Part shown: in pieces, positions 53,819 through 62,037 of the stretch
How the letters are laid out: every line of letters begins with the position of its first letter
How positions within the stretch are numbered: the first letter of the stretch is position 1
NCBI GenBank assembly: GCA_018266175.1
Contig: JAFEAY010000021.1
Span: forward strand, 62,001-126,000
DNA from: Candidatus Dependentiae bacterium
GTDB taxonomy: Bacteria > Babelota > Babeliae > Babelales > RVW-14
Length of the DNA stretch: 64,000 nt
Direction of reading: 5' to 3'
Notes under the pieces: generated by a model
The model's database searches: none
What the model saw: only the letters and a program-made list of their open reading frames with translations
What the model was told of the DNA's origin: nothing
Translations under genes and position numbers: made by a program

Positions 53819-54496
53819 GTGTCAAAACTAGAAAAAGTAATCGAACAAACAACATTTTTACTTGAGAAGCAACGTCAAGCTCATCAAGAATGCCAAACAG
53901 TTTTTGAAGATCTTCTTGCGTATGTAACCAAGAAAATAGATGCTGCTCATGATGAAGAAGAAGTTGAAACGCTTGAAAACATTCATGACATTCTTGCTGG
54001 TCAAGCTGAACAGCTTACAGAAGATGCTGGTGGGGACATTAGCTTTTTGACTGAGCACATTAAAGCACTCAAAAAAATTCGTGAAGTCAAAGATGCTGCA
54101 AAAGCTACTGAACTTTTAAATGCTTTGATTGATGAACAAGAAGAAATTCTTGAAACAACCGATTTCAAAGATGAAATTACACGCGAATCTGAAGTTGCTA
54201 AAGATCAACTTCTTGCAATGGTTGCCGACCTAAAAGATGCGCTTGAAGAAGGCAATTCTAAAGAAGTTGAACTCTATCTTGAATCTCTCTTCCAAGGCGA
54301 AGAAGATGCTGATGGCTGTGAAGATGATGAAGACGGCGAGCATGACGAAGATGAAGAAGATGGCTGTGGATCTTGCTCTGGTGGATGTGAAACTGGCGGC
54401 GGATGTGGCACAGGAAAATGTTGCTCTTCTGATGATGATGAAGAAGGCGATGACATCTTTTCATTTTTAAATAAAAAAGATGATAAAGATCACTAA
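53819..54496 (+). CDS. Acidic protein with Cys/Gly-rich tail
   Basis: A 225-residue protein without a signal peptide. Residues 1-165 are helical, strongly acidic and rich in Glu, Lys and Asp, probably a coiled coil. The tail, about residues 168-225, is Asp/Glu-rich with eight cysteines in clusters (CGSCSGGC, CGTGKCC) and ends with a lysine-rich DDKDH. The cluster pattern suggests metal or cofactor binding. GTG is the start, with AAGGG upstream. A ferredoxin gene lies 104 bases downstream. The function is unknown. Confidence 0.7.
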   Translation: MSKLEKVIEQTTFLLEKQRQAHQECQTVFEDLLAYVTKKIDAAHDEEEVETLENIHDILAGQAEQLTEDAGGDISFLTEHIKALKKIREVKDAAKATELLNALIDEQEEILETTDFKDEITRESEVAKDQLLAMVADLKDALEEGNSKEVELYLESLFQGEEDADGCEDDEDGEHDEDEEDGCGSCSGGCETGGGCGTGKCCSSDDDEEGDDIFSFLNKKDDKDH

Positions 54497-54599
54497 ACTC
54501 TAACACAATGCTGTTGCATCCAAGTGAGTGATCGTGATAGGCTTACTTTTTAGAATGTATTCAGATACCGTTTAGATTGATCAGAAAAAGGCTTTTGTT

Positions 54600-54785
54600 A
54601 TGAAAAAAGTGTACATTACTCCTGGATGCATTTCATGCGGAACATGCGAGCAGATTTGTCCAAAGGTTTTCAAGGTTAAGAATGTTGCCGAAGTTATCGA
54701 AAACGCTGACCTTAAAGAAAATGCTGAACTCATTACAGAGGCAGCCGACATCTGCCCGGTTAACGTCATTAAATACGAGGAATAA
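54600..54785 (+). CDS. 4Fe-4S ferredoxin
   Basis: A 61-residue ferredoxin with one [4Fe-4S] site: CISCGTCEQICP supplies three ligands plus an extra Cys, and CPVNVIKYEE near the C-terminus the fourth. This is a small-type ferredoxin that carries single electrons in the cytosol. AAAAGG precedes the ATG. It is upstream of an acyl-CoA synthetase but separated by only a few bases, so they may be co-transcribed. The redox partner is unknown. Confidence 0.9.
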   Translation: MKKVYITPGCISCGTCEQICPKVFKVKNVAEVIENADLKENAELITEAADICPVNVIKYEE

Positions 54786-54808
54786 TTACACCTGTGCTCT
54801 ACTATACT

Positions 54809-56437
54809 ATGATAAAACGGTTTTTTATGGGTACTTTTCAAAACATTAAAGCTCTGTTTTTTGAAACAACATCTCCTGTAGATGATGCATTCTATTTTGA
54901 GCAAATCAAAAAACGATTCAACATCGACCCAAATGGCTTGTATGCCGGCAGAATTCTGCACGAAGCATACAAGCTCTATCCTGAAAATGATGCATTGATC
55001 GATAAAGATCGTTCTTTAAAATATAAAGAATTCTTTTATCGCTCAATCTGCTTGAGTAAAAAATTTCAAGCTATGAATGTTACAAAAGGCGACAGAGTTT
55101 TACTCTTTTTTGAAAATTCTGTTGAGCTCTACATCGCTTATTTTGCTGCGTGGCAAGTTGGCGCTGTTGTTGTTCCTGTTAACATTTTTTTACACGAAAA
55201 AGAGCTTGTCTACATTATTCAAGACTCTGAGCCTAAGCTTATTACTGCATCATCATCGCTTATCCCAAACATTGAAAAACTTCTTACAGGGGGTGCTCTT
55301 GCCACACTCCCACCGGTATTGAGCTCAAGTGATATTGATATAGAAAGCAAGTTGCCAGAAACAGCCGATCAAGAAATGCACAATTTTTCAATAGTCGATC
55401 TTGGTTATGATGAAATGTGCACTCTTCTTTACACCTCAGGAACAACAGGCTCTCCCAAGGGTGTTATGCTTTCATCGCGAAATATTTTAACCAACACCAT
55501 GCAAGGCTATGCTCGATTCATGCTCTGCGGACTTACCGATAAAGAGCGTTTTTTCTGTGTATTACCACTCTTTCACGTTTTTGCTCAAAACACTTGTCTA
55601 TGGCTTCCTGTTATGACCGGATCAAGCGTTGTGATTGTACGCAAAATTGATCGTAAACTTATTCTTGAAGGTCTTGCAAAAAAGCCTACTGTATTTTTTG
55701 GGTTTCCCGCTTTATACGGCCTCCTCTGCCTTATGAAAAACGCACCCCTCGATTCAATTAAGCTGTTTGTTTCAGGAGCAGATATGCTGCCCGATAAAAT
55801 TAGAGCAGCCTTTGCGATCATTTATGGTAGAAGAATTTGTTCAGGTTATGGCCTGTCTGAAGCATCTCCGGTTGTTGGTGTAAATCAACAAAATACCAGT
55901 TTGGCTACAAATATCATCGGCAAACCTGTAGCAGGGCTTACATGTGATATTCGGGATGAAGAGGGCGTATCGGTAAAACAAGGAAATATTGGTACACTCT
56001 GGATTAAGGGTGAAAACGTTATGATGGGTTACTATAAATCTCCAGAATCTACAAATCTTGTTTTACGTGATGGTTGGCTTAATACCGGAGATTTAGCATC
56101 CATTGATGAATGTGGAAATCTCGCAATTACCGGTAGAATTAAAGATGTAATCATTCATAAAGGGTTTAATATTTATCCTGCTGAAATTGAAAACATCCTC
56201 CTCATGCACCCTATTGTTTTTAAAGCGGCTGTTATCGGGCATGAAGAAGAGGCTTCAGGACAAGTTCCTGTTGCTTATGTTGCGGTAAAAAACCGCACAC
56301 CAGATCTTGAAAAAGCACTTCGCGATTTATGCAACAATAATCTGGCATCGTATAAAATCCCACGTAAATTTATTTGTCTTGATGACCTTCCAATGAATGC
56401 AACCGGTAAAGTAGACAAGAAGCAACTCAGAATATAG
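54809..56437 (+). CDS. Acyl-CoA synthetase / AMP-binding enzyme
   Basis: A member of the ANL superfamily (542 residues from the chosen start), which activates a fatty acid or another carboxylate with ATP to acyl-AMP and then the CoA thioester. The P-loop-like motif is YTSGTTGSPKG; SGYGLSEASPV, GDLASIDECGNLAITGR and the final lysine in NATGKVDKKQL are typical. PLFHVFAQNTCLWLP is of the fatty-acyl type, so long-chain fatty-acid-CoA ligase is likely. The start is uncertain (GTG 54794, ATG 54809 or ATG 54830); none has a strong ribosome site. It lies 10 bases before the CorC-type gene. Confidence 0.9.
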   Translation: MIKRFFMGTFQNIKALFFETTSPVDDAFYFEQIKKRFNIDPNGLYAGRILHEAYKLYPENDALIDKDRSLKYKEFFYRSICLSKKFQAMNVTKGDRVLLFFENSVELYIAYFAAWQVGAVVVPVNIFLHEKELVYIIQDSEPKLITASSSLIPNIEKLLTGGALATLPPVLSSSDIDIESKLPETADQEMHNFSIVDLGYDEMCTLLYTSGTTGSPKGVMLSSRNILTNTMQGYARFMLCGLTDKERFFCVLPLFHVFAQNTCLWLPVMTGSSVVIVRKIDRKLILEGLAKKPTVFFGFPALYGLLCLMKNAPLDSIKLFVSGADMLPDKIRAAFAIIYGRRICSGYGLSEASPVVGVNQQNTSLATNIIGKPVAGLTCDIRDEEGVSVKQGNIGTLWIKGENVMMGYYKSPESTNLVLRDGWLNTGDLASIDECGNLAITGRIKDVIIHKGFNIYPAEIENILLMHPIVFKAAVIGHEEEASGQVPVAYVAVKNRTPDLEKALRDLCNNNLASYKIPRKFICLDDLPMNATGKVDKKQLRI

Positions 56438-56447
56438 GAGTTTAGTT

Positions 56448-57725
56448 ATGTCCATTTTGACCGAAATTATATTATTTTTTACGGCACTTACCTTTTCAGC
56501 GCTATTCGCATTTCTTGAAACAGCGTTTACCGCACTTCGACTTTTTAAGCTTAAAGAGTTACAACTCAGTGTAGCCAAATACAAAAGTTTATTTGCGTCA
56601 TGGGAAAAAAATCCCCAACGTATCTTAATTACTATCTTGATTGCTAATAATTTCGCACATGTGCTCACGTCCGTTCTGATTTCAGAAATTATGCAGCACT
56701 TGTTTGGAAACATCGGTCTTGCATTTGGTGTTGCTCTGGCAACGATTATGATTTTAATTTTTGGTGAAATCATTCCAAAAAGCTTTGCTAAAACGCATCA
56801 TGAGCGACTATTTGCCTCATTTTTATGGCTTATCAATATCTTGTATCATGTTTTCTATCCAGTCGTCTCATTTCTCTTGCACATTGCTGATGCAGTTTGT
56901 TCACGTATTGGTGGACCACATATCTTAGAAAAACATGATGATGTTTCAGAGAAAGAGATTGAATTCCTTATTGATTACAGCGATGAAAAAGGACTTATGG
57001 AAACAGAGAAAACTGAAATGTTGCAAAACATTTTTAGTTTGGGGCAAACACATGTCAAAGAGATTATGAGTCCAAAAACCGAAATTATCGCGTTAAGTAC
57101 CAGGGCTACATTTGAACAAGCAATTCAAGAATTTAACCAATCTCACCATTCACGTCTTCCTGTATACGACGGCAGTGAAGATAATATTGTTGGAATTGTG
57201 CATCAAAAAGATATTTTTGAGATTTTACTTAAGAATCAAAGCATTGATCTTATCAAGCTTGTACGCCCCGTGCTCTTTGTACCCGAGTCCCAAAAAATTA
57301 ATCAGCTCCTCAGTGAGTTCCTCAAAAAACGCATGCACATGGCTATTGTCATTGATGAGTATGGCAGCGTTGCAGGTCTTGTTACCCTTGAAGATATCGT
57401 TGAAGAAATTATAGGCGATATCACTGATGAACACGAAGTCGTTGATGCCTCAATTGTTCCCCTTGAAAAAGGTGGTTGGCTTATTGACGGCGGCACTGAC
57501 CTTGAAGATCTTGAAGATGAATTTAGCATAACATTCAATGCCGAAGACTCCGTAACCCTTGCTGGATGGCTTACAGAAAGCCTGCAGCACTTGCCACGCA
57601 AAGGCGAGCGCGTCTTTTACGAAGGATTCTGCTTTCAAGTTCAGCAAGCAAGTCCAAAAAGAGTTCTTCAGGTTCTTGTTTTTGAAAGCAAGGATGACCT
57701 AGGAAATCACACAGAAGAAGAGTGA
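56448..57725 (+). CDS. CorC/HlyC (CNNM)-type membrane protein with CBS domains
   Basis: A 425-residue membrane protein. The N-terminal DUF21/CNNM domain has three or four hydrophobic segments (residues 1-150) with the LFALETAFTALR-type motif (here FAFLETAFTALRL) and the IFGEIIPKSFAKTH motif; two CBS domains follow (IMSPKTEIIALS..., VPESQKINQLLSEF with EYGSVAGLVTLEDIVEEIIGDI in parts); and the CorC_HlyC domain (GGWLIDGGTDLEDLEDEF) closes. Such proteins transport or regulate Mg2+ and other divalent ions. AGGAG precedes the ATG. The length is usual. Confidence 0.92.
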   Translation: MSILTEIILFFTALTFSALFAFLETAFTALRLFKLKELQLSVAKYKSLFASWEKNPQRILITILIANNFAHVLTSVLISEIMQHLFGNIGLAFGVALATIMILIFGEIIPKSFAKTHHERLFASFLWLINILYHVFYPVVSFLLHIADAVCSRIGGPHILEKHDDVSEKEIEFLIDYSDEKGLMETEKTEMLQNIFSLGQTHVKEIMSPKTEIIALSTRATFEQAIQEFNQSHHSRLPVYDGSEDNIVGIVHQKDIFEILLKNQSIDLIKLVRPVLFVPESQKINQLLSEFLKKRMHMAIVIDEYGSVAGLVTLEDIVEEIIGDITDEHEVVDASIVPLEKGGWLIDGGTDLEDLEDEFSITFNAEDSVTLAGWLTESLQHLPRKGERVFYEGFCFQVQQASPKRVLQVLVFESKDDLGNHTEEE

Positions 57726-57769
57726 TTACTTTTAAAACAGCCCTCCCTCAAGACTTGCATATTTGCAAT

Positions 57770-57784
57770 CTTTCTATAAACTCC
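57770..57784 (+). promoter_or_regulatory. Duplicated promoter-like block 1
   Basis: CTTTCTATAAACTCC lies 45 bases before the first lipoprotein ATG. A near copy (CTTTCTATAGACTCC) is at 59602-59616, the same distance before the third lipoprotein. TATAAA is a plausible -10 box. Flanking sequence is also partly shared. Confidence 0.5.
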
Positions 57785-57828
57785 CATTGTGTAAAAAAAA
57801 TAATAATGGTATTTTTGGAAAGAAAAAA

Positions 57829-58629
57829 ATGGATTCTAAAAGCTTTTTCTCAAGCCTTATGAGTGTCGTTTTTGCAGCAATGTTATTCATAAACTGCACC
57901 GCAAAAAGTGAGTCGAACACTGTACCGTTGCCAACAAAAGATTCCTCTCAATCTACATCCGCTCAGCCAAAATCTATGGAAGAGGCGATTGCAACGATTG
58001 AAGCAGCTCTTGAAAAAGGTGATCTTGAGCAAAAAGTTCTTACCGGCTTACAAAAGAAAATAAACTCAAAGCCTGCAAATAGCTTTGACGAAGTAGAGTT
58101 GCAAGCATTTGTTAATCTTGTTCTTAATACCTACGGTCCAGATCTTTCTCGTGACGGACGAGCAGCTTTGCGCGGCGTGCTCAGTTTTTTAAGCCGAAAG
58201 CTCAGTAAGTACAATGTTTCAGGTGTAGCTTTTGCATGCGATCCTAACGTAGCATTGATCGGCGACACTCAAAACCCAAGCTTTACCGCGATATTCAAAG
58301 ATCAACAGGGCAATATTAAAAGTCGTATTTTCGATGCGCTCATCACTTCGTATGGCCTGAAAATTGCTTTTTCAATTAACTTAAATTTCATCTTCTTTAC
58401 TGGTAATGTTAATTTTGAAGAATCAAACAAAGTACTTGAACTTGGAACAGGCATTGACATTTCAGGTAGTTTTCTTCGACCAATTTCCGAATATTTGCCA
58501 GGACTTCTTTTTCTTTATGCACCATTTAAAAATGCTCCGGGCGGTATTGTAATGGCTGGAATTCCACTTGGTATTGCCGGCGGCTTGAGCGTGGTTACGG
58601 GTGGAACCCTCACTCCACGCATAAGCTAA
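57829..58629 (+). CDS. Lipoprotein paralogue 1 of 3
   Basis: A 266-residue protein. The N-terminal signal ends with LFINC (Cys near 22), a lipobox with Asn at -1. The mature part has a helical first half ending LQKKINSKPANSF, a middle part SKYNVSGVAFACDPN, then a strand-rich C-terminal domain: TQNPSFTAIFKDQQGN, NFIFFTGNVNF, LELGTGIDIS, a hydrophobic segment, NAPGG, and the end VVTGGTLTPR. All three copies share these blocks, in the same order. No known family was recognised. GGAAAG precedes the ATG at 57829, which is chosen over an earlier start. It has its own terminator. Confidence 0.8.
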   Translation: MDSKSFFSSLMSVVFAAMLFINCTAKSESNTVPLPTKDSSQSTSAQPKSMEEAIATIEAALEKGDLEQKVLTGLQKKINSKPANSFDEVELQAFVNLVLNTYGPDLSRDGRAALRGVLSFLSRKLSKYNVSGVAFACDPNVALIGDTQNPSFTAIFKDQQGNIKSRIFDALITSYGLKIAFSINLNFIFFTGNVNFEESNKVLELGTGIDISGSFLRPISEYLPGLLFLYAPFKNAPGGIVMAGIPLGIAGGLSVVTGGTLTPRIS

Positions 58630-58657
58630 AAACTTTAATACTTTTGTCAGTAATTTT

Positions 58658-58684
58658 ATAGGCCTCACGTTGAGGCCTATTTTA
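58658..58684 (+). terminator. Terminator of lipoprotein paralogue 1
   Basis: ATAGGCCTCA-CGT-TGAGGCCTAT forms a perfect 10-base stem followed by TTT. It stands 29 bases behind the stop. Confidence 0.85.
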
Positions 58685-58721
58685 GATAAAAAATAATTTT
58701 ACTATTTTGCGAAAAGAAACA

Positions 58722-59507
58722 ATGATAAAAAAAAGATTTTTTTCAGCCCTTATAAATACACTCTTATCGATAATATTACTCATAAATTGCTGCGCACAAG
58801 ACACCACAGAAGCAACACAATTATCCACTCAAAAAGAAGCTATTCTTTCGGTTAATTCAATCAACGACGCTGTCTTTGCAGTAAACGATGTTATTGGTAA
58901 ATCTGACCTCGAAGACAGAATTATCACAGGCCTTCAAAAGAAAATAAACTCAAAACCTGCAAGTCATTTTGCTGAAGAAGAGCTCCAAGCATTTATCAAT
59001 CTTGTTTTGAGTAAATATAAACCAGGCATTTCTCAAGATGCTCAGAGCTCACTACAATCGGTCCTCAATTTCTTGGGTAAAAGACTCAGTAAATATAATA
59101 TCTCAGGAGTTGCCTTTGCATTTGACCCCAATGCTGGATTTTTGAATGACAATCAAAACCCTCGATTCACCGCTGTATTCAAAGATGCACAGGGAAAAAT
59201 AAAAAAACGTACTTTTGATTGTTTGATCAATTCCGTTGGCTTAAAAATTGCGCTGGGCTTTAACTTTGTATTCATCTTTTTTACTGGTGATATTGATTTT
59301 GAAAATTCTAACCAAGTACTTAAGCTTGGAACGGGCGTTGATATTTCTACGAGCATATTGCCAATTCTTTTACCATTTTCACTGCTCGCACTGCATGCTC
59401 CATTTAAAAATGCCCCCGGCGGAATAACCATGATTGGTGGCTCACTTGGTTTATCAATGGGATTGAGCATGGTTACTGGTGGAACCTTAACTCCACGTAT
59501 GAGTTAA
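58722..59507 (+). CDS. Lipoprotein paralogue 2 of 3
   Basis: A 261-residue paralogue of the genes at 57829 and 59661. The signal ends in LLINCC, again with Asn before the first Cys. Shared blocks: LQKKINSKPASHF, SKYNISGVAFAFDPN, FIFFTGDIDF, LKLGTGVDIS, FKNAPGG and MVTGGTLTPR. The Cys of the CDPN block in copies 1 and 3 is Phe here (FAFDPN). The ATG 58722 is chosen; a TTG 15 bases earlier is possible. No strong ribosome site or copy of the promoter block lies upstream, so the terminator of copy 1 separates it only partly and read-through is likely. Confidence 0.8.
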   Translation: MIKKRFFSALINTLLSIILLINCCAQDTTEATQLSTQKEAILSVNSINDAVFAVNDVIGKSDLEDRIITGLQKKINSKPASHFAEEELQAFINLVLSKYKPGISQDAQSSLQSVLNFLGKRLSKYNISGVAFAFDPNAGFLNDNQNPRFTAVFKDAQGKIKKRTFDCLINSVGLKIALGFNFVFIFFTGDIDFENSNQVLKLGTGVDISTSILPILLPFSLLALHAPFKNAPGGITMIGGSLGLSMGLSMVTGGTLTPRMS

Positions 59508-59535
59508 AAATTGTGCTCTTTTTATAAGACTTTTT

Positions 59536-59562
59536 AAGACCCCTCATTGGGGTCTTTTTTTT
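59536..59562 (+). terminator. Terminator of lipoprotein paralogue 2
   Basis: AAGACCCC-TCATT-GGGGTCTT is a perfect 8-base stem, followed by six or more T. Confidence 0.88.
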
Positions 59563-59601
59563 GCAATCAAGCAAAATTGTTAGAGCTTGTTTATTCATAT
59601 T

Positions 59602-59616
59602 CTTTCTATAGACTCC
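59602..59616 (+). promoter_or_regulatory. Duplicated promoter-like block 2
   Basis: CTTTCTATAGACTCC matches the block at 57770 in 14 of 15 positions and lies 44 bases before the ATG of lipoprotein paralogue 3. Confidence 0.5.
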
Positions 59617-59660
59617 AACTAGGTAAAAAATAATAATATTATTTCTGGAGAGAGGAATTT

Positions 59661-60539
59661 ATGTTTCAAAAAAGGTTTTTATCCGGTTTTATGGGTGGAA
59701 TTTTTGCGATAACATTGCTTTTTAATTGCACGGCAAAAAATACTCCCAAGATTGCAGTCGCTAAAAAAATTCGCTCAATTGAAGATGCAACTTTAACCAC
59801 AGAGGCTTTCCCTCAAGAACTTCAGTTAACAGAAGATATAACTTCGACTCCCAATAGAGCAGCACTTCCTGCAAAACTTCAATCAATGGACGATGCCGTT
59901 TTGGTAGTTGATGCTGCACTTGATAAATCTGAACTTGAGAAAACAGTTATCGCTGACCTTAAAAAAAAGGTACATTCAAAACCTGCAAATAACTTTAAAC
60001 AAGAAGAACTGCAACTGTTTGTTAACACTGTTATGGATCAATATGGAGCAAATATTCCTCAAGCAGCGCAAACATCGCTACGTTCAGTTCTTGGCTTTCT
60101 GAGCAAAGAACTGAGTAGTTACAAAGTATCTGGTTTTGCTTTTGCATGTGACCCGAATCTTGGTCTTATCTGGAATACTCAAAATCCAAATTTTACTGCT
60201 GTTTTTAAAGATAACGAAGGCAATGTAAAAATAAGAAACTACGATGCTTCAATTGAATCAGTTGGATTAAAATATGCACTTTCATACAACTTAAATTTCA
60301 TCTTTTTTACCGGTGATCTTAACTTTGAAAATTCAAATAAAATTCTTGAACTTGGCACAGGCATTGATGTTTCATTAACTACGCTGTTTCCACCACTCAT
60401 GGCCCTACCTGTTTCAGTCTTTACGCTCTATGCACCATTTACAAATGCTCCTGGCGGAATTTTAATGATTGGAATTCCACTTGGATTTACAGGAGGCCTG
60501 AGTTTGGTTACCGGTGGAACATTGATTCCACGCAGCTAA
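59661..60539 (+). CDS. Lipoprotein paralogue 3 of 3
   Basis: A 292-residue paralogue, longer than its neighbours by an N-terminal linker of about 25 residues (residues 30-65) in which KSIED-like phrases repeat (RSIEDATLTTEA and QSMDDAVLVVDA), suggesting a small internal duplication. The signal ends in LLFNC, with Asn before Cys. Shared blocks: VHSKPANNF, VSGFAFACDPN, FIFFTGDLNF, LELGTGIDVS, TNAPGG and LVTGGTLIPR. AGAGGAA precedes the ATG. Function is unknown. Confidence 0.82.
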   Translation: MFQKRFLSGFMGGIFAITLLFNCTAKNTPKIAVAKKIRSIEDATLTTEAFPQELQLTEDITSTPNRAALPAKLQSMDDAVLVVDAALDKSELEKTVIADLKKKVHSKPANNFKQEELQLFVNTVMDQYGANIPQAAQTSLRSVLGFLSKELSSYKVSGFAFACDPNLGLIWNTQNPNFTAVFKDNEGNVKIRNYDASIESVGLKYALSYNLNFIFFTGDLNFENSNKILELGTGIDVSLTTLFPPLMALPVSVFTLYAPFTNAPGGILMIGIPLGFTGGLSLVTGGTLIPRS

Positions 60540-60582
60540 AAATTTTTATTTCATAAATCACTTTTTTTATAAAATACTTATG

Positions 60583-60607
60583 GGCCCCAAGTTGGGGCCT
60601 TTTTTTA
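60583..60607 (+). terminator. Terminator of lipoprotein paralogue 3
   Basis: GGCCCCAA-G-TTGGGGCC forms a tight GC-rich stem followed by eight T. Confidence 0.88.
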
Positions 60608-60711
60608 TTTGCCACGATTTCTGGATAAAATCTCTCTCTTGAAAACATCGTTGAGCCTGATAAGCTGCTGCTAAAAAGACGTGAATCGAGCTTAAAAAGG
60701 AGATTAGTTTT

Positions 60712-62025
60712 ATGATTCATCGCTTTGGCAAAGCATCCAGCCTTGCAACACTTATGCTTGCATCAATAACAATAGTCCAGGCAAAACAGGTTGAAAAAGC
60801 AACGAATGTTTTTCGTAAATGGATTGACTGTCAGGAGGTTTACCAAGATTGTAATTTTGAAAAAAAAGCACAATCACTTAATGACAACTTCTTGCTTGCC
60901 TTCAAAGAAAATTATGAAAACAACTTTGCGGAACTCAAGACTTTTAATCTTTTTTTAAGTGGTCTGAGCAATAATCACATTAATGAAAATGGCTATCAAT
61001 TAAAACCTCCGCTTGATGAAACGATGAAAAATCGATTGGGGCTTTTATACCACTTAGTAGATGAAGACTTTGAATCATTTATTGAATGCCTCAGACTCAA
61101 TGGATTTACATCACAAGAGGATAATGATCAAGAGACACAAAGGCCAACACTTGATGTTATTGAAAAATATAAAGCATTTGCACGACTTCTCTTTACCGAT
61201 ACAAATAAAATATCTGAAGATGAATCACTTTTTGCTTTCGGTAACCGACTTTTTGAAGGGTGCTTTGGTACGCAGACCGCTCCAATCTATCAATCAATTC
61301 TTGCAAATCAAATCGATTACCCTATTGCGCGTTTTTTAAATTCAATTATTTGGCATCACCTTGTTGGCGAAGGCTGGAAGCATTGGCACGAAAATTGCAT
61401 TCTTGATTTGAAAAAAGAGGCTGATGCAGGGAAAGAAATTGTCTACATAGCAGGAGGCTCCGACATACTCGCCTTACTGAAAAAAGGTATTTATTCAATA
61501 CGAGTTATCGACCCATTTCTTCCAACTCAAACACGCTTTTATTCCGAAGGCTGGGATTTTTTAATCAAAGGTCTTTTAGGAGATGAAATACGTTTTGGTT
61601 CTGACTGCAACCAAATCACCATGCGTCGTACAACACATCAAGAGATCGGTCGCTTCCAAACCAAGCTTTCAAATGGGACATTACAAGAGCTTCCCCACAC
61701 CTGCACAACATGGAATATTGTTGATAAGCATGAACAAAAATTAGGCAGCGTAACACTTGAACGGCGCCTTACAACACAAAATGATTTTGTGCCTCATGCA
61801 AACCAAGTATTAATGATGTCGTACGACGAAGCAACGTATGTTGCCATGCCTGACTCACTTAATGGCTGGGGAATTGATGTCACTCAATTTGATGACTCAT
61901 TTAAACTCTTTGTTAAGCAACTCAGAACGCCAATAGGCAAAGCTGAATTGTGCAACTTGCGTATTGCCGGTCTGCTTAACGTTGCAAATCTTAAGTTTAT
62001 CAATTTTGGCTCTGACGCATCGTAA
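60712..62025 (+). CDS. Exported protein with Rossmann-like core, copy 1
   Basis: A 437-residue protein with a signal peptide (residues 8-24, ending VQA). The first half is helical (FLSGLSNNHINENG). Around residue 225-275 is a block shared with the next gene: EGWKHWHENC, then IVYIAGGSDILALLKKGIYSIRVIDP. The strand-GGSD-helix-strand-ID pattern is like the first beta-alpha-beta of SAM-dependent methyltransferases or other Rossmann enzymes. The C-terminal half is strand-rich. No family name can be given. AGGAG precedes the ATG. The next gene is a tandem paralogue 12 bases on. Confidence 0.72.
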   Translation: MIHRFGKASSLATLMLASITIVQAKQVEKATNVFRKWIDCQEVYQDCNFEKKAQSLNDNFLLAFKENYENNFAELKTFNLFLSGLSNNHINENGYQLKPPLDETMKNRLGLLYHLVDEDFESFIECLRLNGFTSQEDNDQETQRPTLDVIEKYKAFARLLFTDTNKISEDESLFAFGNRLFEGCFGTQTAPIYQSILANQIDYPIARFLNSIIWHHLVGEGWKHWHENCILDLKKEADAGKEIVYIAGGSDILALLKKGIYSIRVIDPFLPTQTRFYSEGWDFLIKGLLGDEIRFGSDCNQITMRRTTHQEIGRFQTKLSNGTLQELPHTCTTWNIVDKHEQKLGSVTLERRLTTQNDFVPHANQVLMMSYDEATYVAMPDSLNGWGIDVTQFDDSFKLFVKQLRTPIGKAELCNLRIAGLLNVANLKFINFGSDAS

Positions 62026-62037
62026 GGATAATTACTC

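Noticed and set aside
54258-54506. Histidine-rich and serine/proline-rich minus-strand frames
   Set aside because: They are the antisense reading of the Asp/Glu-rich tail of the gene at 53819; the composition is a by-product.
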